A stretch of DNA of 64,000 nucleotides from assembly GCA_017480745.1 (NCBI GenBank), contig JAFUSA010000009.1:1-64000 (forward strand). Direction: 5' to 3'. The DNA is from Alphaproteobacteria bacterium (GTDB lineage Bacteria; Pseudomonadota; Alphaproteobacteria; RF32; CAG-239). The position numbers were made by a program, and so were the translations under genes. Shown piece after piece: positions 37,144 through 45,527 of this stretch (position 1 is the first letter of the stretch; each line of letters opens with the position of its first letter). A model generated the notes under the pieces. It did no database searches, was not told where the DNA came from, and saw only the letters and a list, made by a program, of their open reading frames with translations.

Positions 37144-37339
37144 AGAACTTCGGTTCGGAGCCTTAAACAGCTCTTGTTATCTGCGGTGTTATTGTAATAG
37201 CATCGTTAATTGATATGATAAATATCTCCGATTTTGGTTGGGGAGCGTTTTACGAATGTTCAGGGCGTTAGTCTAAAGGTAAAGCGGATCATTTCAGATA
37301 GCATGATTGTTTAACTCTCCCGACCGCCGTTTGGCGGTC
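37144..37339 (+). ncRNA. Structured 5' leader, type A, copy A6
   Basis: Upstream of pilin P6. Pairs: CGGUG/CAUCG with a longer loop than other copies, CGUUUU/AAAGCG with inner GGGC/GUCU (G-U pairs), and long-range UGUUAUCUG/CAGAUAGCA (9 bp, one G-U). Ends with GACCGCC-guuu-GGCGGUC (37322-37339), followed by AAAAAUUU. Confidence 0.8.
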
Positions 37340-37373
37340 AAAAATTTGTGTGTAAATTTTAGGAGATAATATT

Positions 37374-37994
37374 ATGAAAAAATTAAAAAATCAAAACGGT
37401 CGTTCAATGATAGAAATGTTGGGCGTTTTAGCCATTATCGGCGTATTGTCTGTTGGCGGAATTGCAGGTTATTCCAAAGCGACGATGAAGTATAGGGTAA
37501 ACAAAACTATTGAGCAAATAACTTTAATTGCCGGTAATGTGCGCACATTTTTTGCAAACCAGAGAAATTATGATGGAGTGAATGATAGAAATATCATTAA
37601 AAAAGCAAAGCTTGTACCGGATGAAATGATTGAATATTGCACTACCGGAGGTTCTAATGAATGTCCAAAAGTAGGAGATATACATGGTATATCCAACGAA
37701 TTTGGACCAGTATCATTAACTTCAGCAGGTAAATCATCTTCAAGTGGAAAAGATGCTTTTTCTATTTCTTTTAGCGGTATGCCTGCAGAAGCTTGTATTG
37801 AGATTTGTTCTCACGATTGGAGAGATGTTAATTTAGGAGCAATGGAAATTTATATTGGTGGTGGACAAGTTTCTGTTAAAAAAATACCTATGGATGTAGA
37901 TGCTGCTGTAAATTTTTGTTTAGATAGAGAACCTATTACTCTTTATTTTGATATAGACGTTAACTCAACCTATTGGAGCAGTAAATTTAACTAA
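37374..37994 (+). CDS. Type IVb pilin-like protein P6
   Basis: 206 residues, the shortest copy. Leader of 8 residues ends NG, then RSMIEMLGVLAIIG; the family KAM block reads KATMKYRVNKTIEQ. It has DEMI, 'AEACIEICSHDW', 'IPMDVDAAVNFC' and the ending YFDIDVNSTYW, which groups it with P7, P8 and P9. A second cysteine near IEIC and an unusual CTTGGSNECPKVG loop suggest extra disulfides. Tail-to-tail with P7, which is on the other strand behind a type B leader. Confidence 0.85.
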   Translation: MKKLKNQNGRSMIEMLGVLAIIGVLSVGGIAGYSKATMKYRVNKTIEQITLIAGNVRTFFANQRNYDGVNDRNIIKKAKLVPDEMIEYCTTGGSNECPKVGDIHGISNEFGPVSLTSAGKSSSSGKDAFSISFSGMPAEACIEICSHDWRDVNLGAMEIYIGGGQVSVKKIPMDVDAAVNFCLDREPITLYFDIDVNSTYWSSKFN

Positions 37995-38016
37995 ACTTTT
38001 TTTATTAGTTGCTGTG

Positions 38017-38048
38017 CAGACTACCCATATTAAAATAGGGGTAGTCTG
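38017..38048 (+). terminator. Terminator-like hairpin after P6
   Basis: CAGACTACCC pairs with GGGTAGTCTG around AT-rich loop sequence. There is no long U tract directly after it. Confidence 0.5.
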
Positions 38049-38065
38049 TAAGGCATTAAAAATAA

Positions 38066-38090
38066 AACCTCCGGCTAATAACCGGAGGTT
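38066..38090. terminator. Bidirectional terminator between P6 and P7
   Basis: AACCTCCGG pairs with CCGGAGGTT around 7 nt, with A tract before and T tract after, so it would work on both strands. Confidence 0.75.
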
Positions 38091-38096
38091 TTGCAA

Positions 38097-38756
38097 TTAG
38101 CTTGGATTTAACTTGTTCCTCCAATATGTAGAATTAGTATCTATATCAAAATAGAAATTAAGAGTAAAATATTTGTTGCACAGATTAACGGCTGTTTCTA
38201 CATCAACAGGTATTTTTTTATAAACCTCTTGTTCATTACTGTTAACAATCATTATTGCATCTACATTAGCATTAGTCCAATCTTGACTAATTAATTCTAT
38301 ACATGCTTCGTCTGGTATTCCTCCTTCTAAATTACTTCCATTAAAAGACATGCTAAATGCTTTATTATCGCCATCTGTTGCTTTTGTAAATGAATAAACA
38401 CTAATTGACTCACCAAAGGCACCAGTGATATTGTCGATCATCTTACCACATGTTTCATGATGTGATGTTGTAAGCATTTCATCAGGTATTAGTTTAGCCT
38501 TTGTTATAATACAATTTATGGCATCATCAGTAGAAGTTGAATCTAAACCAGCGTAACTTCTTTGCGGTGCAAAAAATGCTCTTACATTACCGGCAATTAA
38601 AGTTATTTGCTCAATAGTTTTATTTATGCGATATTTCATCATCGCTTTTGAATATCCGGCTATACCACCGACAGAGAGAACGCCTATTATGGCCAAAACG
38701 CCTAACATCTCAATCATTGAACGACCGGCTTCATTTTTATAATCAAAGTTTTTCAT
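38097..38756 (-). CDS. Type IVb pilin-like protein P7 (under a type B leader)
   Basis: 219 residues. Leader of about 11 residues ends AG, then RSMIEMLGVLAIIG and KYRINKTIEQITLIAGNVRAFFA. Then DEML, 'DEACIELISQDW', 'IPVDVETAVNLC' and YFDIDTNSTYW. The protein clearly belongs with P6, P8 and P9, yet it is the only pilin behind the type B leader, showing that leader and gene can be exchanged. Three cysteines lie outside the EAC/NLC pair (CIITKAK, TCGKM). Confidence 0.85.
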   Translation of the reverse strand: MKNFDYKNEAGRSMIEMLGVLAIIGVLSVGGIAGYSKAMMKYRINKTIEQITLIAGNVRAFFAPQRSYAGLDSTSTDDAINCIITKAKLIPDEMLTTSHHETCGKMIDNITGAFGESISVYSFTKATDGDNKAFSMSFNGSNLEGGIPDEACIELISQDWTNANVDAIMIVNSNEQEVYKKIPVDVETAVNLCNKYFTLNFYFDIDTNSTYWRNKLNPS

Positions 38757-38800
38757 AGTATACTTCCTTTCAATTAATTAAATAACTAATAAAAACAATA

Positions 38801-38973
38801 CCACCTCTATTGAGGCGGCTGGAAGCTCATAACTACCATAAACAATAGCGTTACATATTTATTATTTTTACATAACTTATTTTGCAACCTTCCAACCATA
38901 AAGTCGGAACTATTTAACGTCATTAAAGACGGTTTATGAGAGGCTATGAGACCTCAGACAAGTTACCTCATCT
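38801..38973 (-). ncRNA. Structured 5' leader, type B, copy B1
   Basis: Starts AGAUGAGGUAACUU (38973 downward) and ends with the hairpin CCGCCUC/GAGGUGG (38801-38818). Helices: GAGGU/(G)CCUC near the 5' end, with loop CUCAUA that can pair with UAUGAG close to the 3' end; CGUC/GACG; and GGUUGGAAG with CUUCCAGCC just before the last hairpin. The 5' GAGGU can also pair with the GCCUC arm of the last hairpin. Confidence 0.75.
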
Positions 38974-39007
38974 TGCATAAATATACCACAAAGAATTTAA
39001 AAGTCAA
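38974..39007 (-). promoter_or_regulatory. Promoter of leader B1
   Basis: -35 TTGACT (39002-39007), 16-nt spacer, -10 TATATT (38980-38985), 6 nt to AGATGAGG. Confidence 0.7.
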
Positions 39008-39125
39008 ACATTTTTTGATAAAAATTAGGTGTTTATATTTTTATATAATTTATTTTTATCAATAAATGGGGGTATATCTTGCAATAATTGTTGCTTATTA
39101 CAAAATTACAGTTATAATTTTTGCT

Positions 39126-40256
39126 ATGAAAATACTAAACAGATATATTGTAAAACAAATATTTATCGGCTTTTTGCTGATTTCATTTTCGCTTTTAGCG
39201 ATGTTATGGTTAACACAATCTCTCCGTTTTGTTGAAATGGTAACTCGTCAGGGGTTGCCGGTTTACCTATTTGCTGAAATGACATCTTTGCTTATGCCGC
39301 GCATTTTTAATGTTTTATCACCGATAGCTTTGTTTGTGGCGGTGTTGTTTGTTTATAACAGAATGATAACCGATCGAGAATTAGTGGTTATGCAGTCAGC
39401 CGGTATAAGCCCTTGGAATAATGCAAATGCGGCAGTATTTATGGGTATATTGCTTTCATTTTTTAATATTTTTGTTATGAATTGGGTGATTCCGGCTTCG
39501 GAGAGTAAATTTAGAGATTTGGAATGGCAAGTTCGTAATAATATGACACAAATGATTTTTCGTGAAGGAGAATTTACAACCGTAAAAAAAGGAATAACGG
39601 TCTTTATAGATAAGCATGAAGAAGATGGTTCTGTCAGTGGAATTTTTGTCAGCGATGAAAGCAAGCCAGATGTAAAAATTACTTTAACAGCAGAAAAAGG
39701 AAGAATGATTCAAAGTGAAAAAGGTCCGCGAATATTATTTATAAATGGTGTCAGACAAGAAATAAACAAACAGACTTTCCAATTTAATACCCTTTCTTTC
39801 AAACGTTATTCTGCCGAATTTGTAAGTAATGAAAGCAGTGAACGTCGCGAACAATCAGTGCGTGAACGAAATATTTTTGATTTGTTAAATTCAGACAAAG
39901 ATCCTTCCTTAACTCCGCAAGAACAACGTAAAAATATTGTTGAGGGACATCGTCGCATAATATATCCGTTTTATAATATTGTTTTTGCCTTATTTGCTTG
40001 TGTGGGGTTATTGATAAGTAATTTTAATCGCCGCGGACAGGCGCATATTATTGTAGCAGAAGTTATTTGTATGATGATTGTTAGTGCCTTAGATTTAACT
40101 TTAACTAATTTAAGCGGACGCTCACTTTATTTTTTACCTTTATTATATTTGAATTGTTTATTGCCGCTTTTGGTTTGTATATACTTACTCAATTTTTATA
40201 ATCCTTTTATTTTCCGTCGTAGTCGCGCTTTTATCGGAGCCTTAAATGAGAAATAA
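39126..40256 (+). CDS. lptF: LPS export ABC permease LptF
   Basis: About 376 residues from the chosen start (MKILNRYIVKQIF). The frame opens 20 codons earlier, but family members start with MxxLxRYIxKQ here. Three N-terminal helices, a periplasmic jellyroll domain (about 130-270) and three C-terminal helices match YjgP/YjgQ permeases, which pull LPS from the inner membrane to the Lpt bridge. LptG, normally adjacent, is missing here; lptD follows directly with an 11-nt overlap. Confidence 0.85.
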   Translation: MKILNRYIVKQIFIGFLLISFSLLAMLWLTQSLRFVEMVTRQGLPVYLFAEMTSLLMPRIFNVLSPIALFVAVLFVYNRMITDRELVVMQSAGISPWNNANAAVFMGILLSFFNIFVMNWVIPASESKFRDLEWQVRNNMTQMIFREGEFTTVKKGITVFIDKHEEDGSVSGIFVSDESKPDVKITLTAEKGRMIQSEKGPRILFINGVRQEINKQTFQFNTLSFKRYSAEFVSNESSERREQSVRERNIFDLLNSDKDPSLTPQEQRKNIVEGHRRIIYPFYNIVFALFACVGLLISNFNRRGQAHIIVAEVICMMIVSALDLTLTNLSGRSLYFLPLLYLNCLLPLLVCIYLLNFYNPFIFRRSRAFIGALNEK

Positions 40257-42519
40257 ATTTTCAAAATATATATGTTTTATATTGTTTTTTTTGAGTATAA
40301 GTTCTACTTCTTATGCTGTTAAGGAAGCAGGAGAGTTTCGTAAAAAAGAAAGTAAAACACCGCACGCTAATTTTTTTGTTACCAATGACATTACAAATAT
40401 TAAAACTCCGGAAGATAATCCTGATAATTCTGTTGAGGAAATAGTATTCAGCGCTGATGAAATGACTTCTGATGATAAACAAGGAATTGTTACGGCAAAA
40501 GGAAATGTAGAAATTGAATATAATAATATGCGGCTTAAAACCGATAAACTTATTTATAATCAAAAGAGTGATATAGTTACGGCAGTCGGTAATGTAAAAA
40601 TGCACACATCTGACGGAGCTATAATATACAGCGATGAAGTTTCACTTTCTGATAATATGTCTGTTGGAGAAATGCATAATATAAAAATGCTTATGCGCGA
40701 TAAATCACATGTTATTGCCGGAACTTTTCGTAAAAAAGATAATCAAACAAAAGTTTTAACAGATGCCACATATACCGCTTGCGATTTATGTGAGGGTAAA
40801 CTTCCTCTGTGGGAAGTTAGCGCTCGCAAGGTTCAACATGATGAACGAACAAAAAACGTTAATTATAACAACGCCATATTAAAATTTAAGGGTGTTCCGG
40901 CATTTTATACTCCCTTTTTAACCCATCCTGACCCTACGGTTAAACGTCGTTCAGGTTTATTACCTCCTACATTCGGTAGTTCGTCTTATTTAGGAACATT
41001 ATTTCAGCCTCGTTATTTTTGGGCGGTAAATGACCAAACAAATGTTATTTTTTCACCGATATTTTCCAATAAAAAAGATCCTGTGTGGGGTGGTGCATAT
41101 AAGCAATATTTTTATAATTCTTTCATAGATATATCAGGTTCATATTTGAAAGATAATGAAGAAAATCGTCCTACAAACCGCGGCAATTTGTTTGTAAAAG
41201 GTATTTATGATATTAACGACTATTGGCGTATGAAATATGATTGGAAATATGTCAGCGATTATATTTATTTGAAAGATTTAAATCTGCCTTATGATAGTGA
41301 TGCTTGGCTTACTTCAAATATTGCTTTTGAACGTTTCTCCGGTCGTGATTATACTTCGGTAGAAGCTTATTATTATAAAATGCTCAGTTATAATTTACAT
41401 CAGTATAATCAGCAACAATTCCGCGAGATAAACAATCATAAACCGATAGTTGCTCCGCTTATTGACGCTGAATTTTATAGTGATCCGGATTCATACGGTT
41501 CTTACTTTAAGAATGAATTTAACGGTGCTTCAATTTATCATCGTAGCGGTTCACAAACTCAACGCCTGACATCAATAAATTCTTGGGAATTACCGCTGAC
41601 ATCTACTTTTGGAGAAAAATATCGTTTTGTCGCTTCCTTAAAATCTGATGCATATTATGTAAAAAAATATGACTATTTACCTAATGATCGTTATACGGGA
41701 ACAACTACCCGCTTTTTTCCGCAAGCAGGTGTTGAATGGCGTTTACCTTTTGTCAGAGCCAGTGAAGATTCCCGACAAATTATAGAGCCTGTAATTGTGG
41801 CAGTATTAGCGCCTGATGGTGGAAATAAAATAAATAAAATACCTAATGAAGACAGTGAAGATGTTTATTTTGATGATACAAACGTTTTAGATTTGAATCG
41901 TTATGCCGGATATGATAGGAATGACAGCGGTAGCCGAATCAGTTATGGTTTGCGTTGGAATTCTTACGGAGATATTTTCGGCAGAACATCAGCATTTGTT
42001 GCCCAAAGTTTGGAAAGAAACAAAGATTCAAGTTTTATGGAAAGTTTGGATAATAAAGATAAAAAGAATTTAAGCGATTTTGTAGGTCGTATAAATGCCC
42101 AGCCTAATAAATATTTGGATTTAAATTACCGTTTTAGGTTGGATAATAAAACAATGAAAGCCAAATATAACGAACTTAATACTTCTTTTGGTCCTTCTTT
42201 CTTAAAAGCAAATGTTTCATATATTTTTTTACAAGGCAATACACATTATAACAATTTGTATTCCGAGCGAAAAGAATTATATACATCTTTGAGTTCAGAT
42301 ATTTCGCAATATTGGTCGGTTAGTGTTTACAACTTGCGCGACCTTACTTCAAACAGTCGCGGAAATTTGGAACATGGCGGAACACTTTCATATAATGATG
42401 AGTGTTTCGGCTGGAACTTGGTAGTAAGAAAATATAACAGCAGTAATCCGAACTTAGAAAATGACTATGAATTTACCATGACTTTTTATCTTAAAACTAT
42501 TGGTAGTTTTGGTTCTTGA
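40246..42519 (+). CDS. lptD: LPS-assembly outer-membrane protein LptD
   Basis: 757 residues. Signal peptide (CFILFFLSISSTSYA), an OstA/LptA-like beta-jellyroll (VTAKGNVEIEYNNMRLKTDKLIYNQ...GNVKMHTSDGA), then the barrel with family markers YTACDLCEGKLPLWEVSARKV and KFKGVPAFYTPFLTHPDP and RRSGLLPPTFG. It inserts LPS into the outer leaflet. It overlaps lptF and is followed after 15 nt by surA, whose product helps fold it. The cysteines in CDLC are part of the usual N-terminal pair. Confidence 0.9.
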   Translation: MRNKFSKYICFILFFLSISSTSYAVKEAGEFRKKESKTPHANFFVTNDITNIKTPEDNPDNSVEEIVFSADEMTSDDKQGIVTAKGNVEIEYNNMRLKTDKLIYNQKSDIVTAVGNVKMHTSDGAIIYSDEVSLSDNMSVGEMHNIKMLMRDKSHVIAGTFRKKDNQTKVLTDATYTACDLCEGKLPLWEVSARKVQHDERTKNVNYNNAILKFKGVPAFYTPFLTHPDPTVKRRSGLLPPTFGSSSYLGTLFQPRYFWAVNDQTNVIFSPIFSNKKDPVWGGAYKQYFYNSFIDISGSYLKDNEENRPTNRGNLFVKGIYDINDYWRMKYDWKYVSDYIYLKDLNLPYDSDAWLTSNIAFERFSGRDYTSVEAYYYKMLSYNLHQYNQQQFREINNHKPIVAPLIDAEFYSDPDSYGSYFKNEFNGASIYHRSGSQTQRLTSINSWELPLTSTFGEKYRFVASLKSDAYYVKKYDYLPNDRYTGTTTRFFPQAGVEWRLPFVRASEDSRQIIEPVIVAVLAPDGGNKINKIPNEDSEDVYFDDTNVLDLNRYAGYDRNDSGSRISYGLRWNSYGDIFGRTSAFVAQSLERNKDSSFMESLDNKDKKNLSDFVGRINAQPNKYLDLNYRFRLDNKTMKAKYNELNTSFGPSFLKANVSYIFLQGNTHYNNLYSERKELYTSLSSDISQYWSVSVYNLRDLTSNSRGNLEHGGTLSYNDECFGWNLVVRKYNSSNPNLENDYEFTMTFYLKTIGSFGS

Positions 42520-42534
42520 TAATAGGAAAATAAA

Positions 42535-43734
42535 ATGAAAAAACAAATATTTATTTTACTTAGTTTATGTTTTTGCACTTTTGAAGCAAACTCAGCAGAA
42601 GTTAATTTGCAGCAAATTGATACGGATTCGCGTATTATGCAGCCGGCAAGTAATTCTATAATGTTTCGTCGCAATGCCGAGCAATATCAACAATTAAGCG
42701 ATGAAGAAAGGGCAGAAATAGAGCGTCAACGCGAAATTAATCGTCAACAAATGGAAGAATATGAACGGCAAAAAGCTGAATATGAGCGTCAGCAGGCAAT
42801 TATTGCCGAACAACAACGAGCCATGGAAGAGGAAGCTCGCCGCCGAGCAGAAGCCTTAAAGCCGATTACTCTTTACGAAAACAAACTGAAAATATATGCG
42901 CTTGTAAATGGAGAAATTATTACTAGTAATGATATGCAAAGCCGTATTAATGCTTTTATTTTAACTACCGGAATACCTTATAATAATCAAACCAAGGCAA
43001 TGATTACCGAAAAGGTTTTGCAGGCGGCTATTGATGAAAAGCTAAAATTGCAGGAAGCCAAGAAAAATAAAGTATCTGTTTCGCGGGCAGAACTTAATAA
43101 AGCCGTTCGTGAATTTGAACAAGCCAACGGAATGCAAGCAGGTCAACTTAAACAAGAGTTAGAGGCCAACAAGGTCAGTATGAATGTGTGGACTACGCAA
43201 ATTGAAGCCGATATCGCATGGAAAAAGCTTATTTCTCAAAAAGGTTATTCTAATATTCGTATTAGTGAAAGTGAAATAAAACGGGCGATGTCTGATGTGC
43301 AAAAAGATATGAAAACGCAAAAAATCATGCTTTTGGAAATAGTTATAAATAAGAAAGATGCCAAAGAAATAAGTAAGTTGTCGGAAACTTTACGTCAGGA
43401 TCCGCGTTTTGAATTGTATGCCATGCAGTTTTCACAAAGTCCGAGTGCGGTTAATGGCGGACGTTTGGGGTGGATAACCAAAGGAAAATTACCAAAGCTT
43501 TTGGAACAAAAAGCTTTTGCTCTGAAAGAGGGAGCAGTATCTGATCCGATAGCCTATGGTAACGATTACTATATTTATAAGTTGGAGAAAATATTTAATC
43601 CGGCTACCGATGCGCAAAAATTACCAACCAAAAAAGAAGTTCAAACATATTTGGAAAATAAAAAATTAGAAGAACTTGCAGCAAAATATATGAAAGATCT
43701 GCGCAGTAAAGCTTTAATTGAAAAGAAAGTATAA
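42535..43734 (+). CDS. surA: Periplasmic chaperone / parvulin isomerase SurA
   Basis: 399 residues. Signal peptide ends ANSA. An unusual glutamine/glutamate-rich coiled coil (about residues 55-110, EERAEIERQREINRQQMEEYERQ...) precedes the SurA N-domain (VNGEIITSNDMQSRI) and one PpiC domain (FSQSPSAVNGGRLGWITKGKLP). SurA escorts outer-membrane proteins such as LptD. The coiled-coil insertion is not in E. coli SurA. The next gene starts 1 nt after its stop; pdxA, often between surA and rsmA, is absent. Confidence 0.85.
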   Translation: MKKQIFILLSLCFCTFEANSAEVNLQQIDTDSRIMQPASNSIMFRRNAEQYQQLSDEERAEIERQREINRQQMEEYERQKAEYERQQAIIAEQQRAMEEEARRRAEALKPITLYENKLKIYALVNGEIITSNDMQSRINAFILTTGIPYNNQTKAMITEKVLQAAIDEKLKLQEAKKNKVSVSRAELNKAVREFEQANGMQAGQLKQELEANKVSMNVWTTQIEADIAWKKLISQKGYSNIRISESEIKRAMSDVQKDMKTQKIMLLEIVINKKDAKEISKLSETLRQDPRFELYAMQFSQSPSAVNGGRLGWITKGKLPKLLEQKAFALKEGAVSDPIAYGNDYYIYKLEKIFNPATDAQKLPTKKEVQTYLENKKLEELAAKYMKDLRSKALIEKKV

Positions 43735-43735
43735 A

Positions 43736-44566
43736 ATGCAGTTACCTACTTTGCGAGAGACGGTTGAAAAATACGAATTGCTGGCTAAAAAATCTTTAGG
43801 GCAAAATTTTTTACTGGATATGAATATTACCGAAAAAATAATCCGTCAATCACTAAGTATACAGAATTTAGAAAGTTTTGCCGGAACCTATGTTTATGAG
43901 GTTGGTCCGGGACCGGGAGGATTAACGCGCGCTATTTTAAAAAATAATCCGCAACGCTTGACGGTAATAGAAATGGATTCGCGCTGTATAGATATAATGA
44001 ATGATATAAAAAATGTCGTAGGCGAGCAGTTGCAAATAATAGAAGGTGATGCTCTTAAATATAATTTTGCCGCCGAAAATGTTGCACCAAAACATATTGT
44101 AAGCAATTTACCATACAATATATCTGTTCCTCTTTTGGTTGGATGGCTCAAAAATATGGCGCAATACAGCAGTTTAACATTGATGTTTCAAAAAGAAGTT
44201 GCCGAACGCATCATAGCCGAAACTAATAACAAAAGTTACGGCAGAATATCGGTTTTAGCACAGTTAACTTGCCATATAAAAGTATTGATGAATTTAAATC
44301 CTAATTGTTTTGTTCCGGCACCGAAAATATGGTCAACCGTATTGTTATTCCAACCGCGAGAGATAATTCCTTCGGCGGAAATATTACAAAAAGTTTCAAA
44401 CCTGACGGAATTAGCATTCGGTCAGCGCCGTAAAATGATTCGCCAAAGTTTAAAATCAATCAAAAATTTAGCGGAAATTTGCTCCGGTTTGAATATTCCA
44501 CTAACCGCACGTGCGGAAAATCTATCACCGGAGCAATATTTAGAGTTAGCCAAAACAATTATTTAA
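43736..44566 (+). CDS. rsmA: 16S rRNA dimethyladenosine transferase
   Basis: About 276 residues from the ATG at 43736. SAM motif YEVGPGPGGLTRAIL, FSNLPYNISVPLL-type substrate motif (IVSNLPYNISVPLL) and a C-terminal KMIRQSLK box identify KsgA, which dimethylates two adenosines near the 3' end of 16S rRNA. The frame extends 6 codons upstream inside surA. Its stop overlaps by 4 nt the stop of the convergent pilin P8, with no terminator between. Confidence 0.9.
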   Translation: MQLPTLRETVEKYELLAKKSLGQNFLLDMNITEKIIRQSLSIQNLESFAGTYVYEVGPGPGGLTRAILKNNPQRLTVIEMDSRCIDIMNDIKNVVGEQLQIIEGDALKYNFAAENVAPKHIVSNLPYNISVPLLVGWLKNMAQYSSLTLMFQKEVAERIIAETNNKSYGRISVLAQLTCHIKVLMNLNPNCFVPAPKIWSTVLLFQPREIIPSAEILQKVSNLTELAFGQRRKMIRQSLKSIKNLAEICSGLNIPLTARAENLSPEQYLELAKTII

Positions 44567-45216
44567 ATGCCGCTACCTTTATAAATATTATTAGATGGAT
44601 CTATATCAAAATAAAAACGTATAGTATCTTCAAAAAATCGTCCGCTACATGCTGAGATGGCGTCATTTATATCAACCGGAGTAGATAAATAACGTATCTC
44701 ATGAGTATTTGAATTATCAATATAAATAAGTTGTGCTCCAATATTTGACCAATCTTGTGAAACTATTTCAATACAAGCTTCATCAGGTATATTTCCGGCA
44801 GTATTTTGTGTATAACCAAATTGGATATAAAATCCTTTTTTATCATCTTTGTAATTTTTATCAACTGCTTTTAATGTTACACCTTCACCAAATGCACCTT
44901 GTAAAATATTTTCAAAACCATAATGGGATTTAATCCACATTTCATCAGGCACAAGCTTTGCTTTCTTAATAATAATTGGACTATCAGAGGAGCAACCTAT
45001 TCCTGTTGATAATCCTTTATAATTACCTTGATTGGCGAAAAATGTGCGCACATTACCGGCAATGAGAGTTATTTGTTCAATAGTTTTATTAATGCGATAT
45101 TTCATCATGGCTTTGGAATATCCGGCGATTCCGCCAACACTCAAAACACCGATTATTGCTAATACGCCCAACATTTCTATCATTGAGCGTCCGTTTTGAT
45201 TTTTTAATTTTTTCAT
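44563..45216 (-). CDS. Type IVb pilin-like protein P8
   Basis: 217 residues. Leader of 8 residues ends NG, then RSMIEMLGVLAIIG and KYRINKTIEQITLIAGNVRTFFA. It has DEMW, 'DEACIEIVSQDW', 'TPVDINDAISAC' and RFYFDIDPSNN. Groups with P6, P7 and P9. Extra Cys in TGIGCSSDS. It converges with rsmA, overlapping its end by 4 nt. Its leader A7 begins immediately after the rpoC terminator. Confidence 0.85.
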   Translation of the reverse strand: MKKLKNQNGRSMIEMLGVLAIIGVLSVGGIAGYSKAMMKYRINKTIEQITLIAGNVRTFFANQGNYKGLSTGIGCSSDSPIIIKKAKLVPDEMWIKSHYGFENILQGAFGEGVTLKAVDKNYKDDKKGFYIQFGYTQNTAGNIPDEACIEIVSQDWSNIGAQLIYIDNSNTHEIRYLSTPVDINDAISACSGRFFEDTIRFYFDIDPSNNIYKGSGI

Positions 45217-45255
45217 AATTTTATCTCCTAAAATTAAAGGTTGAATACTAAAAAA

Positions 45256-45437
45256 CCGCCAAACGGCGGCAGGGGAGTTAACAAATCATAGCGTTTAATG
45301 ATCACCACAATCTTTAAGCTAAAAGCTCTGAACATCCATTGCAGTCTCCCCGACCCAATCGGAGACATCATCATATTTATTAACGATGCTAAGCACCGAA
45401 ACGCTAAGAGCTTGTTAAGGCCCCGAACCGAAGTTCT
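45256..45437 (-). ncRNA. Structured 5' leader, type A, copy A7
   Basis: Upstream of pilin P8. Pairs: CGGUGC/GCAUCG, ACUGCAAU/AUUGUGGU with inner AGC/GCU, and long-range UAGCGUUU/AAACGCUA (8 bp). The terminal hairpin CCGCC-guuu-GGCGG (45256-45269) is followed directly by UUUUUU, a canonical terminator. Confidence 0.8.
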
Positions 45438-45471
45438 ATACTCATAATATCAGAAAAAAATAAAATGTCAA
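45438..45471 (-). promoter_or_regulatory. Promoter of leader A7
   Basis: -35 TTGACA (45466-45471), 16-nt spacer, -10 TATTAT (45444-45449), 6 nt to the leader. Confidence 0.75.
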
Positions 45472-45473
45472 AT

Positions 45474-45507
45474 AAAAAAATACCGGCGAATAATTTATTC
45501 GCCGGTA
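45474..45507 (-). terminator. rpoC terminator
   Basis: On the minus strand TACCGGCGAATAA pairs with TTATTCGCCGGTA and is followed by a run of seven U. The A7 -35 box lies right behind the U tract. Confidence 0.85.
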
Positions 45508-45527
45508 AACACTAAATAAACAGTTGT

